A stretch of DNA of 21,669 nt, from assembly GCA_022592445.1 (NCBI GenBank), contig JABYQR010000545.1:1-21669 (forward strand). Direction: 5' to 3'. Positions within the stretch are counted from its first letter, which is position 1; every line of letters starts with the position of its first letter. Both the position numbers and the translations under genes were made by a program. Shown here one piece after another: positions 8,291 to 17,229 of the stretch. This DNA is from Cytidiella melzeri (Eukaryota > Basidiomycota > Agaricomycetes > Polyporales > Irpicaceae). The notes beneath the pieces were generated by a model. The model ran no database searches and was not told where the DNA came from. It saw only the letters and a program-made list of their open reading frames with translations.

Positions 8291-10937
8291 CGTATTGATC
8301 AAGTTTTGCAAAGCGATCGTTTGGTCGTCGACGTCCGGGCTACAGAAAGATCCAACAAGTCAATTCCAAGTCCTCTCAAATATTGAAAACGTACTGGAGT
8401 AGCCCAAACTGCCAGCGTTGGTTGCAAGGCGTCACGGCTATCCAATGCTGGGTCAGAGGGCCTATAGTTGCCCTGCCACTGCTCCCGCAGAAGGTCCTCT
8501 GCCGTGCAAATCCATTCAGCAGGCCAATTCATATATTGGAAATACTTTGTCTTGTACCGAGGGTGGAGCACTGCAAGGAAAACACAATTTGCAACAGCTA
8601 ATAAGAAACATCTGACTCTCCGAGGTACTCACTCATGGCCAGGCAATACATTACAGAGTCATCAGTTTTGATGTAGTACTTGTTCAGCACCTGAAGGCCT
8701 CGAGCAGCTGCCAAGCGGACAACACCTGATGCAGACACATTCTCTGCCATGTCTTCGAGTCCAACAGTAAGTATGTCTTTGACCGGGATGACTTCATGCA
8801 AGAGAGGTGTATTGGTTTGCGATATGCGGTTTGTTGCGTCGAGAAAATCCTGCAGGTGGCTGACTTAGTTGTAGCATCATAATCTGAAGATGGTACTTAC
8901 GCCCAGCAGCACGCTAAGCTTACTCAATAGAGCCCACTCATTTACAGACAGTCGCTGATGCTGTAGCCCCTGCTTCCCATCTGTGTCCCATTTAGCCATG
9001 CCAAATAATTTCTCCAATGCAGGTTGCAGCTCGTGAGCTCTGTCAATAGCACCAGCGAGGGTATTCCACCGCGTGTCAATAGCACGGATTGGAAGCTTGA
9101 AAGCTATCTCCACACGTTTGCAATTCATCTTGAGGTCTTCTCGCAAAGACGGCAAATGGAATATACGCTTGGCAAGTTCCTTGAGCTGTATAAGCACCTT
9201 GTGAGTTTCTCGTGCCATGATGAGACTCGAGCCAGGCTATATAGCTCCGTACCTTTTTACTGCAATCTCCCCATTTCTTCTTTGTCATCATCAAGAGCGA
9301 ATCAACTCTCAACTGTGTGGTTGATATCTTAGATCTCTTCCTGGTTGGCAGCTTTGCGCACCGGGTCAAGCTCATACTCCTCGGTGTCACTGTCATTGTT
9401 GTTGTCATCACTGCCCTCGCTTGTTTCGTCTAGATCGTCTTCTTCACCGGCTATTGTGTCAACATCCACCTCACTGGTAGGATCTTCGGAGTGACCGCTT
9501 TTAGTCTGTTTTCGTGCGAATCCTGAAATGATGGCCTGCAACATATAAGCAACTGTCCATGGTATATAGAATTTGCTTACTTTGACTACAAGGTTGAGGA
9601 TGTGCGCAAAGCACCTCACATGAGTTTGCGCTGAGTTTAGTCCGCCAAGGGACTTAACCTCTGATATCACGGTATCATTGTTTGACGCGTTGTCACACGT
9701 AATTCCCAGCAGCTTTTTTTCAATGTTGAAACAATGTGGCGAGTTATCAATACAATGCTTACCTTCTTCTCAATACCAAGAGACTTCAGACAGCTTGTGA
9801 GCACCTCTGCAAGATACACGCCAGTGTGACCTTTCATCAGCCTAAGAAGAAATGCATACCGAATAAAATCAAGTACAAACGTGGCTACATTCCCTTCAAT
9901 GACACGATGGACGGTAACACCAAGGAAAGAGTAGACGTTGGGTGACGTCCATCAATCGAGGCAAAGGTGAAGGCGGCCAGGATAGTCTTGCAGCATTTTG
10001 CCAATATGCACACGCGTGAGATTGAAAATCTCGCGCACATCCCGCGACACAGTACTGGGGCCTGGAACCTCGGCTTTGGCGTACAACATTGATATGATGG
10101 CGAGGAATTCGGGATCCTTGACAATCTTGAAGGGGCAATGGCAACAAGCAACCCATAGAGCCACGAGAAAGCACAGTCGTGGTTTGCTATATGCCGTACC
10201 ATGAGCGAACACTGCAATGCTCTGATAGGCAGGAGCGACCGCTGGTGAGCATGACTGTATGTGACGGCTCAAGTTTCCAGTTGACGTATCGGTACGGCAT
10301 TGCAAAACTGAGAGTGATGGACTGTGTTCTCGTCAATTGTTGCCGGTCTGTGTAGAGAATAGAACGAGAGTACATACTTTAGCTTGCAGATAAATTTGTA
10401 CTTGACATTGTCTTTCTCGACAACGATCTCAGGATGTCGGAAATGTGCGTACAAATTGGACTCCCAAGTTTTACTTTGTGCGGCTACATTTCTCGTTATC
10501 AGATGCTATGTGCGTGTGTCAGTTCAATGAATGAACTCACCAAGAACCTCTTCATTGGTGCGCTCAGCCACCTTCCATTTGAGGTCGAAGGTGGACTGCT
10601 TCTCAACCACAAGAGACTCAGGGCTTGAAGTCCTGCCTATGGTGTTGGTCCCAGCTGCATCCTTGTTGTCACTTTTGCTATTGGCTGTTTGAGCTCGTTT
10701 GCGGGGCCTGGTCTGCTTGTTTGAGCGTGGCATGGCGGGCTATCGAGTCGAGTGTAGCGGGGAAAGACAAAGTGTGAAGCTGACGGTGCCCGAAGCTGGC
10801 CATGTGTATAGGTGGACCTGATGCCATTTTGATGAGAGAAAAAGTCGCCCCGTTGAGCGACAAATAGCAAGAGGGCGGAGGCAAATTTGAAGGGAGTGAG
10901 GAGGTTATGACACGCGGTATCAGGCGCTGGTCACCAG

Positions 10938-11406
10938 GGTGGTCTGAAGGGCCGTGCCGTGTTATGTTGCTCAGGCAGCAGCCTCTATGCACCTCCTTGT
11001 CGGTGTGCAATGAAGGTACGTAGGATGTCAAACCGCCTCTCATCAATGCAGCAAATGCATTTACTGGCGAGAGATCAAGAGTGGTGGTGCTGGTGTTGCA
11101 GGATGCAACTCGAGGGCTGACTTGGGCTGCCTCTCTCTGTTTCATCACACCGCCGAGGTGGTTTGAGGGGCCGCACTATGCTATGTTGCTCAGGCAGCAG
11201 CCTCTATGCACCTCCTCGTCGGTGTGCAATGAAGGTACGTAGGTGAAGCGCGCTATGCCACCATCTCACTAACACTGCCGAGGTGGTTTGAGGTGCTACG
11301 CCGTGCTATGTTGCTCAGGTAGCAGCCTCTATGCACCTCCTCGCCGGTGTGCAATGAAGGTACGTAGGTGAAGCGCGCTATGGCACCGACTCACGAAATC
11401 GGCAGC
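10938..11406. repeat. 125-bp direct repeats between the two hAT genes
   Basis: Copies lie at 10938-11024 (shorter), 11157-11281 and 11282-11406. All contain GGTGGT-TGA, CTATGTTGCTCAGG-AGCAG and TGCAATGAAGGTACGTAGG. The last two are adjacent with a 125-bp period. They sit in the intergenic space between the divergent transposase and homeodomain genes, where promoter or transposase-binding roles are possible but unproven. 10734-10937 is the transposase upstream region, with no other feature seen. Confidence 0.75.
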
Positions 11407-11440
11407 GTAGGCGCTCTTACCTTCACGCCGTGTGCACCAC

Positions 11441-11490
11441 AACTGCTACTACTGCGACTACCACCACTGCAACCACTACCACTACTACAT
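11441..11490. repeat. Trinucleotide (ACT/ACC-type) microsatellite
   Basis: An imperfect run of ACT, ACC and GCA triplets. It creates threonine- or histidine-rich open frames that are not supported as genes. From here to the ATG at 11912 I see only probable promoter or 5' leader sequence. Confidence 0.6.
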
Positions 11491-11911
11491 TCCGGACTTG
11501 TGTATGCGTCCCTACGCACAGTGCCCCTCGCGTACCTCCTCTAAGTCGACACTGTGCACATTCTGCTGGACTGTGGCTTGCCGGACTGGTGTCCGGAGGC
11601 AAAAGAGGAGGATTGGGGGGAGGGGAGGATGGAGAAGGAGAAGCTGGCCGGAGTGTATGGGTGGGAAGAGTACTGGTGACGTTCTTATTCGAGTACTTGC
11701 CTGTGCTTCCTCCCCGCACACATGTCTACATTACTGACTTCTTTCCTTCAGACCTCGCACATTCCGGGCACCAGCAGCACCCATTCCTTTCGTGACCAAC
11801 CATATCCAACTGGTTCAACTTATTGTACCACATCGTTGTCGTTGTCGCCGTTGTTGCCGCCGCCGTCTCGCTGCGCTTCTTGTGCGCTCAGCACCGTACA
11901 TTCTTGCTGAT

Positions 11912-12862
11912 ATGCTGAAACGTTCTGCTGATGAAGACAGTTCTCCTACCGTGAAGAAGGCTCGCTCTGTGGTTCCTGGTGGCACCCGTTGCAAGATGAC
12001 TGTCGGTGAACCTCCTCAGCTGCTTCCACCACACATGCAAGGTCCCTGGACTTCTTCGACCGTTTCTCCTGCTATGCTCTCTGATACAAAAACTGAAGAT
12101 CTACCGAGTCTCGCTACGATTTGCAGGCATATGAATCCGGACAGCTTAGCCTTTCGACTTGGTTCTGACCTCATCAAAGAGCTCAAAGGCCTTCTCCAAC
12201 CTGGAATGACCGAAATGCCTCCCTTTTCAGTACAACAGAAAATTCAAAAAAAATATGATGTCGACCGGCGGCACGTCTACAACTGGTTCCACAACAGAGG
12301 GCTACGTGTCACGTCCTCTGAGAAACGCAATGAACAACATGCAGCAAGGCTCAAAGAAGTTCGAACACTCCCGGATACGCGCATACAGAGGAGAATTAGG
12401 ACGTGCACGGAGATTGCAGCTGCAGCTTCACCTGTGCCTAGCCCTACAACCGGCTCTACAGATAGCGGGAGCTCTGCTCCCCTTCAATCCGGTAGCTCTT
12501 GTCCGACACCTTCTCCGTCTGCATCTAGTAACCTTATACCGTACGAAGCCGCGTGCCAGATGCATCGACAACACTCAGGGTATCCAGCGCAAACGTTTGA
12601 GGAATACTTGGATATCGGACACTTCCCTCATTCTTCTGTCTTGGTTTACTCTCATACACACGCTCCTTATTTGCTTCCTACTCTTCCTGAATATCATGGT
12701 CTTCCTGCTATGGCTTGTGATTCTCTCGCAAAAATGCCCGCGGATAGAACCTGCGATTGGATCTCTGAACAACAGAAGATTCCTTACTCGCCGGATCCCC
12801 TTGTGACCTCGCCTGTGCTGGATGCTCAGAAGGCTCAACAGAAGCAGAGAGGGCGAACCTGA
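11912..12862 (+). CDS. Homeodomain-like DNA-binding protein carried by the hAT element
   Basis: An intact 316-aa ORF. The frame is open upstream to 11792, but ATG 11912 is the first ATG and begins a lysine-rich bipartite nuclear-signal-like stretch (KR at 3-4, KKAR at 15-18). Residues about 80-137 resemble a homeodomain: a helical run (SDLIKELKGLLQ), then DVDRRHVYNWFHNRGLRV, with the helix-3 signature W125-F126-x-N128-R129. This matches the WFxNxR core of homeodomains, so nuclear DNA binding is likely. The C-terminal half (170-316) is serine/proline-rich and aromatic, like an activation or interaction region. It points away from the transposase and has no obvious stop or frameshift, unlike its neighbour. 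It could be a second transposon-encoded protein or a captured host regulator. Confidence 0.7.
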   Translation: MLKRSADEDSSPTVKKARSVVPGGTRCKMTVGEPPQLLPPHMQGPWTSSTVSPAMLSDTKTEDLPSLATICRHMNPDSLAFRLGSDLIKELKGLLQPGMTEMPPFSVQQKIQKKYDVDRRHVYNWFHNRGLRVTSSEKRNEQHAARLKEVRTLPDTRIQRRIRTCTEIAAAASPVPSPTTGSTDSGSSAPLQSGSSCPTPSPSASSNLIPYEAACQMHRQHSGYPAQTFEEYLDIGHFPHSSVLVYSHTHAPYLLPTLPEYHGLPAMACDSLAKMPADRTCDWISEQQKIPYSPDPLVTSPVLDAQKAQQKQRGRT

Positions 12863-13011
12863 CAACGGCAAGGAGGAAGGATTGGGATGCAGCTTTACTG
12901 TTTACTGTTCTTGTGTATCTAGTGTCAGTGCTATCTATAGTATAAGAATTCCTGTCTGTTCAACAGGCTCCTAGCTACCACATGTATATCCTAAATGAGT
13001 AAGCAGAATTC

Positions 13012-13160
13012 TACCTGTGGGTGACCCGTATGTGGTGGGTACCTGTACCTGCGGGTCAGGTACCCGGCGCTAACTTACCTGCGCGGTTCTGGGTAGGAGG
13101 ATTGGTGCACCACATACCTGAGGGTACAGGTGCGGGTTGATCCGTGGGTGCACCCGTGCT
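13012..13160. repeat. Right subterminal repeats of the hAT element
   Basis: ACCTGCGGGT, CAGGTACCCGG, CAGGTGCGGGTTGATCC and GTGGGTG-type motifs, matching the left subterminal block. 12863-13011 between the homeodomain stop codon and this block looks like a 3' untranslated region; nothing else is seen there. Confidence 0.65.
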
Positions 13161-13168
13161 ATGCTTTA

Positions 13169-13176
13169 GCGAGTGA
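13169..13176. repeat. Right 8-bp target-site duplication of the hAT element
   Basis: GCGAGTGA, identical to 5470-5477 and in the same codon register of gene Z. Confidence 0.9.
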
Positions 13177-13539
13177 ATGGATGGGGTACGCGTTACTCGA
13201 GGAGAAGGTGATTGCGGTGTACCGACCACAGCTGATTGAGTCGAAGGAGAGGTCAAGGGTGCGTAATTGCCTCAACTCACACCTCGTTGACTACCTCTAG
13301 AAGGGCATGGAGCCGTTTCCGTGAGTCAATGGTCTCAGGCCTGCGGAGGAGGAAGTAGAGGTGCTCAGGGCCAACACGCAGCTGGCAATCTTGCGTTGAG
13401 ATGTCATCAACTACTGTTGTGACACACAGAAGACGCCGCCACCTCCGCTGGCTTGTCAGACGGGTGCCTTGTCAAAAAAGAAGAGAGGAACATGGCTATC
13501 TCGCACAAGGTCGCTTTTGCACTTCAGGTGGTGCACAGG

Positions 13540-13595
13540 GTGAGTACGTTCTGTCTACTGTGCTATTTGTTAAGCTCACTTCTTTCACCCATGAG
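13540..13595 (+). other. Intron in gene Z (56 nt)
   Basis: Consensus donor GTGAGT after an AGG codon and an acceptor ATGAG before GCG. Splicing joins two open frames in phase 0 and the downstream frame matches that of piece 3 beyond the element A insertion. Confidence 0.6.
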
Positions 13596-13703
13596 GCGTT
13601 GCACTTCAACATGGAGCGCAAAATCTGGTGGAGCAAACACCAGGCCCTCAGAGACCTGCCACACCATGCAAAGACAGAACTCCTTTGTGAGCGGCCTAGC
13701 CAC

Positions 13704-13709
13704 GTGAAC
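13704..13709. repeat. Left target-site duplication of element A copy 2
   Basis: GTGAAC, repeated at 15578-15583 beyond the element. If extended by two bases the pair reads GTGAACGA/GTGAACAA, one mismatch in eight, so the duplication length is 6 or 8. Confidence 0.65.
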
Positions 13710-14286
13710 GATGATACACCCAGAAAACGGCTAGGCGCGGAGACCCGGCAGCAGCCCGCCATTTGCGCGGCTGGCGTCATCCTGAGTGGAAAGTCCCTCC
13801 ACTTTCCCAGCGTCACGAGGTCGCGAGCAGTTCACCGAGGTCACAAGGAGTCTGCCGAGGACGAGAACTTGACAAGGAGCAACGCGCCGGAAACATCCAA
13901 GGCCGAGGAATTGCACCGAACTCTGACACACAGACGCGCCCCTTTTGCATCGGAGCATGGGCCGGCCAGCCACCAAGTGTTTCGGACGCGGGTCGGACCA
14001 ACGGTAGAAGAAACTTGACGCGCGAACCCCGTTTCAGGAAGACTCCTATCACGCTACGCTGTGCCACTCCTGGACGGCGCCTCATCACCTGCTCGCGACG
14101 GTTGGCGCCTCTTCAGCGCAAGGGCGCGCGCTGCTACTCCGCGTCAACCAACGCTGTGTCCTGCCAGGTGCCGACTCACTGGACATTTTGCCTCCACCGA
14201 CGGAAGTATTCTGCCACCATGTTTCCTCGCTCTCGCATTTTGGGTTTAGGACAAAGAAGGAAAGGTTTAGGAGAGGGTCCTTAGGG

Positions 14287-14296
14287 TATATAAAAA
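14287..14296 (+). promoter_or_regulatory. TATA box of element A copy 2
   Basis: TATATAAAAA, conserved in copy 1, lies 158 bp upstream of the ORF start. The flanking sequence (AGG before, GGTGTTGCCTGTACTG after) is also highly conserved between the copies. Confidence 0.65.
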
Positions 14297-14444
14297 GGTG
14301 TTGCCTGTACTGAGTAGAAATCAATCAATCCCCACCCCCGTTTCCAGAGTTCACTTTACGCTTTGCGCTTGCGTCGAGGGAGTCTCTTCGTGCCCATAGC
14401 TGTAACTTCTTCTGCGTTTTCTCCCTGCGACTTCTTCCACGTTT

Positions 14445-14972
14445 ATGTCCGCTGCGTCTACCAACGACAACCCGCCTCGAGTCTGCCGTTACTGTCCCAC
14501 TGTTCCCCACCTGCCCGACGGTTGCTGCCCTTACTGCCCGCGCCCGCGCGAGGTTCTACGCCGTTACCCCATCATTCCCGCGCCCATGCCGCCGCCAGCA
14601 CCCTCAGCAGCGCCTACGGTCTCCCCTGAGAGATCAACTCCTAAATCACCCTCGCCAGCGTCGTCCGTTGCCTCCGTTGCGGACTTGCTTGATAACTGCT
14701 CTTACTGCGACACTCAGAGCGATCACCCAATTCCCCTACGTTCAGGACCTTTCGTCCCGCTCGACTGCGATCGCCTGCGCACACCGCACCCAGATTGTTG
14801 GCTGTCCCCAGGCTTTGAAGGCGAGGACTACGAGTGCGAACTAGTACAGTTCAATCTTACCAGCTCTACCAACGTCGTCGTTGGCCACGCATTCGCCTGC
14901 AATACGCATCGCCGCTCGGGAAGTGTTGTTCTACACTACCGCCCCCGCGCGCAGTCTGTCGAGTCAAATTGA
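14445..14972 (+). CDS. Element A small cysteine-rich protein (175 aa)
   Basis: An intact ORF from ATG 14445 to TGA 14970-14972, downstream of a conserved TATA box. Residues 14-31 hold a paired cysteine cluster, CRYC then CCPYC ten residues later, which could form a small zinc-binding unit. A proline/alanine/serine-rich linker follows (about 46-82), then a second part with NCSYC, HPDCW and acidic FEGEDYE. The amino-acid sequence is well conserved with copy 1 up to FEGE, suggesting past protein-level constraint, but copy 1 has lost two cluster cysteines. I recognise no family; a nucleic-acid-binding or gag-like role is a guess. It is the only supported ORF of the element. Confidence 0.6.
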   Translation: MSAASTNDNPPRVCRYCPTVPHLPDGCCPYCPRPREVLRRYPIIPAPMPPPAPSAAPTVSPERSTPKSPSPASSVASVADLLDNCSYCDTQSDHPIPLRSGPFVPLDCDRLRTPHPDCWLSPGFEGEDYECELVQFNLTSSTNVVVGHAFACNTHRRSGSVVLHYRPRAQSVESN

Positions 14973-15577
14973 CTGCGATCTCACATAGCCTTGTTCTGCG
15001 ACCCGTGCTCCATTAGTTTGACTTTCTCTTACGGTTCCTTTTGGCTTCGTTATACTGCGTTTGCTTCTTAACTGCGTTATTTTACTGCGTTACTGCGTTG
15101 CGTTTCACCTTCACTGCGTCGAGCTTACTGCGTTCACTTTCACTGCGACCGCGTTTTACAGCGACTTCTTCATCTTCACCAGCGACCGCGTTTTGTGTTC
15201 GTGATTCATATTGCGCCTGCGTTTATCATCTGCGTCTCTCCGCGCAACGTTTTCCTACAAGTCGCTACATTTCCCGCACGTTCTCTTTGAGCCACGCTAA
15301 AATTCTTTTGCTTTCACCGCGCCACCTTGCTCTTTTAACCGCGATACGAGTGGTAGCTGCCTGTCTAGCTCTTTTCACACAAACTTTATCACAAACCTTG
15401 TCGCACTTTCTAGCACAGGTAAAACTAGGACTCTAAGACCACCTTGCACACTTTAACACTTCCGCCCTTCCACACCTTTACACTTCTATTGCCACTTCGT
15501 GGTTGGTTGTGTTGTCTTTAAGGTTGTTCTTAGTTTGAAGCGTGACTCAGTGTCTCAACGAGAGTTTCTCGCCTGCA
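14973..15577 (+). other. Pyrimidine-rich 3' region of element A with repeated CTGCG motifs
   Basis: About 600 bp strongly biased to C and T on this strand, with many copies of (A)CTGCG(TT), especially between 15040 and 15240. An open frame here lacks an ATG and is not supported. This is probably a long untranslated or regulatory part. Its end, CTGCA at 15577, is the proposed right terminus of the element. Confidence 0.5.
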
Positions 15578-15583
15578 GTGAAC
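15578..15583. repeat. Right target-site duplication of element A copy 2
   Basis: GTGAAC, matching 13704-13709 and in the same codon register. Confidence 0.65.
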
Positions 15584-16698
15584 AACCCAGGGGTTGAATC
15601 TGTGGTGGCCCCACCTGCGCTGCGGATGCGTATGGTCAAGAAGGTTGTGCCAACAGTTTGCGAGGTGATGTTTGTGGACCTGCCGTGCAAGTACCGTGAA
15701 TTTGTGCTTGAGCATTGTGAGGAGCCTCCGGAGGCAGGTGTAGAAGTGTCTCGTCCACAGGGCAAGATGAGCTGTCTGTTACATGAGCAGAGCAGTGATG
15801 TGAGAGATACTGACTGCAACTGCGACAGAAAAAGAAGCGCCCATTGTTTGAGTCCCTAGGCAAGGCGGGTGAGCCGTCTGGTACTGCAGTGACAAAGTCA
15901 CCTCGCGGTGCGACGAAGCGTAGGCAGCAGTCACCTGTGCGCCAGCCGTCTTTTGCAGCTGGAAAGCATGGGGAGGCTGAGGCGCCACAGCCTGCCCAGC
16001 CTGCGCCGCCTGTGCTGCCTGCTTAGCCTGGGGAGCAATCAAAGCCGCGGCTGAGACAGGTTGGTCCCCCTCCGAAGCAGCCCTCTCCTGTGAAGACGCT
16101 GCTGTGAGCAAAGTCTCTCAGCTTGAGCAAGATGACTCCAAAACAACAGAGGAAGTGGACACACACATGGAGTGAGAGCGGGGAGCCTTTGACAACAACG
16201 GATGACGGGCTGGCAAGCAATGTGGAGGAGGAGTGAGTGGTGAAGTGACAGCGGTTGACGTTGACGTTGTTGGACAACTCAGAGGCGGACGTTGCAAAGG
16301 AGGACAAGGGAAGTGGGTCTGAGTTGGAGTACAATACTCTCGTGGAGCGGATGGCGATGGGTTGTCTTCTGGATGAGGTGGCACAGGAGCAGGGGGCAAT
16401 TGAGCTGATGGAACTGGACAATGAGGATGCAAACCCTGTGGAGGAGGCCATTGACGCCAACGAGCAGGAGCTGCAGGACATTGAGGAGGCGAAGCGGCTG
16501 TCATTTTTAGGAGCAAGGGTGAACGCGCAAGCTGAGCTTGCCACACCTGGTGCGTCTAGTAGCCGTGCCCACTCGACAACAATAACTGCGCCAAGGAGGC
16601 CTACTCCGTCAGCGTATGGGTTTGGAGGAGGAGAGGAGAAGCGAGCCAGTGCACAACCTGCATTGCATGCTCCCTCTGTTCCCACTAGTAGTGGATCT

Positions 16699-17043
16699 GC
16701 CTCTTGACCACGGTCTGTGACCCTTTTGTCGTGTCAAGGCTCTGTGGCCCTGGGTAAAGCGCGAGCTTCGAGAGCTGGCTCGATGGCCCCAGAAGTGCTA
16801 AACACTGCAGAGGCCGGTCCTGTGCGTGGTGCTCAGGCTCTGGAGAAGATCCAAGAGCTTGCTGATGAGGACATGGCCACAGACGCTGCTGGTGAGACGG
16901 ACAACCACCGCCCAGTCCCTGTCTGCTCCAAGCCAGCCTCTTGACAATGCTCTGTGGAGCCTGTGTCGCAATCAGGCTCTGCTTCTCTTGGCAAAGGGCA
17001 AACTTTGAGGGCTGGGTCAATGGCTCCAGAAGTGCCGACCATG
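16699..17043 (+). repeat. Internal duplication in gene Z
   Basis: 16699-16808 and 16936-17043 align over about 110 bp at roughly 70% identity by eye. Both begin GCCTCTTGAC and encode a glycine/alanine-rich stretch, then RAGSMAPEV, in the same frame. An in-frame TGA occupies the same position in both (16705 and 16942). Confidence 0.7.
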
Positions 17044-17229
17044 GTGAAGGACCACGTTCCTCATGACGCTCCACAGCCAATGCAGGAGGACGTGGACATG
17101 GACATGGACGCTGACGCTGATGCTGATGCCAACGCTGAAGGTGAAAAGAACAACAAGGACTACGTGGGGATGGATGCAGAGGAGCTGCACCTTAGTACAT
17201 GATCATTTCTATCAAGCCCATCTAGTTCC

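Larger units (their letters stand above)
6070..10733 (-). pseudogene. hAT transposase gene, multi-exon, inactivated
   Basis: Cut-and-paste transposase with BED zinc finger, RNase H-like core and hAT dimerisation domain. Clear exons: 10541-10733 (ATG at 10733), 10378-10483, 9763-10321, 9581-9712, about 9329-9535, 8901-9218, 8633-8849, about 8299-8570, and 6070 to about 6530. Introns of 57, 56, 50, 45, 51 and 62 nt have GT-AG ends and keep phase. The BED-like segment spans exons 2-3 (TSTGNLSRHIQSC). Core motifs are LHLCLD-W, ITCDNASNN, HILNLVVK, HPRYKTKYF and the C-terminal SSTDVERAFSRGGL. Damage: TGA right after the first catalytic Asp (9952-9954, normally a glycine codon), stops in all frames at about 9219-9328, an insertion at 6491-8290, and a MITE that supplies the stop codon (6070-6072). 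Confidence 0.85.
5478..13168 (-). mobile_element. hAT-family DNA transposon (7.7 kb) with transposase and a second gene
   Basis: The left end reads TAAACCATAGCACAGG and the right end, reversed, TAAAGCATAGCACGGG: a 13-bp terminal inverted repeat with one mismatch that extends a little further. Both ends are flanked by the perfect 8-bp duplication GCGAGTGA. Each end has about 150 bp rich in ACCTGCGGGT-like motifs, like the subterminal binding sites known in hAT elements. Inside are the minus-strand transposase (6070-10733), a 125-bp tandem repeat (10938-11406) and a plus-strand homeodomain-like gene (11912-12862). Joining the flanks restores an open reading frame of gene Z. The copy is inactive: the transposase has stop codons, an inserted MITE and a 1.8-kb insertion. 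Confidence 0.85.
13169..13709 (+). pseudogene. Gene Z, piece 2 (between hAT and element A copy 2)
   Basis: The frame continues from piece 1 across the empty hAT site: GCG-AGT-GA at 5470 becomes GCG-AGT-GAA-TGG at 13169. It reads on through a charged segment (VIAVYRPQLIESKERSR). In-frame stops at 13298-13300, in the triplet beginning at 13320, and at 13397 could lie in short introns: 13259-13300 (42 nt), 13321-13338 (18 nt) and 13395-13429 (35 nt), which together keep frame. A convincing 56-nt intron is at 13540-13595 (GTGAGT to ATGAG), joining ALQVVHR to ALHFNMERKIWW. The piece ends at GTGAAC, the duplication flanking element A. Function is unknown; either decay or unusually short introns explain the stops. 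Confidence 0.55.
13710..15577 (+). mobile_element. Element A, copy 2 (complete, ~1.87 kb, unclassified)
   Basis: It starts GATGATACACCC and ends TCTCGCCTGCA, between direct repeats GTGAAC. Deleting the element and one repeat gives an uninterrupted gene Z frame (RPSHVN then NPGVES), which supports these edges. Homology with copy 1 begins at the same 5' base. It contains a 575-bp upstream region, a TATA box, a 175-aa ORF and a roughly 600-bp pyrimidine-rich 3' part. There is no terminal inverted repeat, poly(A) tail, or transposase or reverse transcriptase. The TG-CA ends (from 13712) would also suit a long solo LTR, but the duplication length is unusual for that. Confidence 0.7.

Noticed and set aside
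10678..11148. 156-codon minus-strand open frame upstream of the transposase
   Set aside because: It overlaps the transposase first exon in another frame and runs into the direct repeats; no motif.
11430..11795. Open frames rich in threonine or histidine
   Set aside because: Produced by the ACT/ACC microsatellite; no domain and no good start context.
13401..14018. 205-codon plus-strand open frame
   Set aside because: It crosses the junction between gene Z and element A and a likely intron; the supported frames differ.
15041..15436. 131-codon open frame in the 3' part of element A
   Set aside because: It has no ATG start and is a low-complexity result of the pyrimidine-rich tract.
16023..16685. 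Long minus-strand open frame of 220 codons
   Set aside because: Shadow of the acidic, GC-rich plus-strand frame of gene Z; serine-rich with no recognisable motif.
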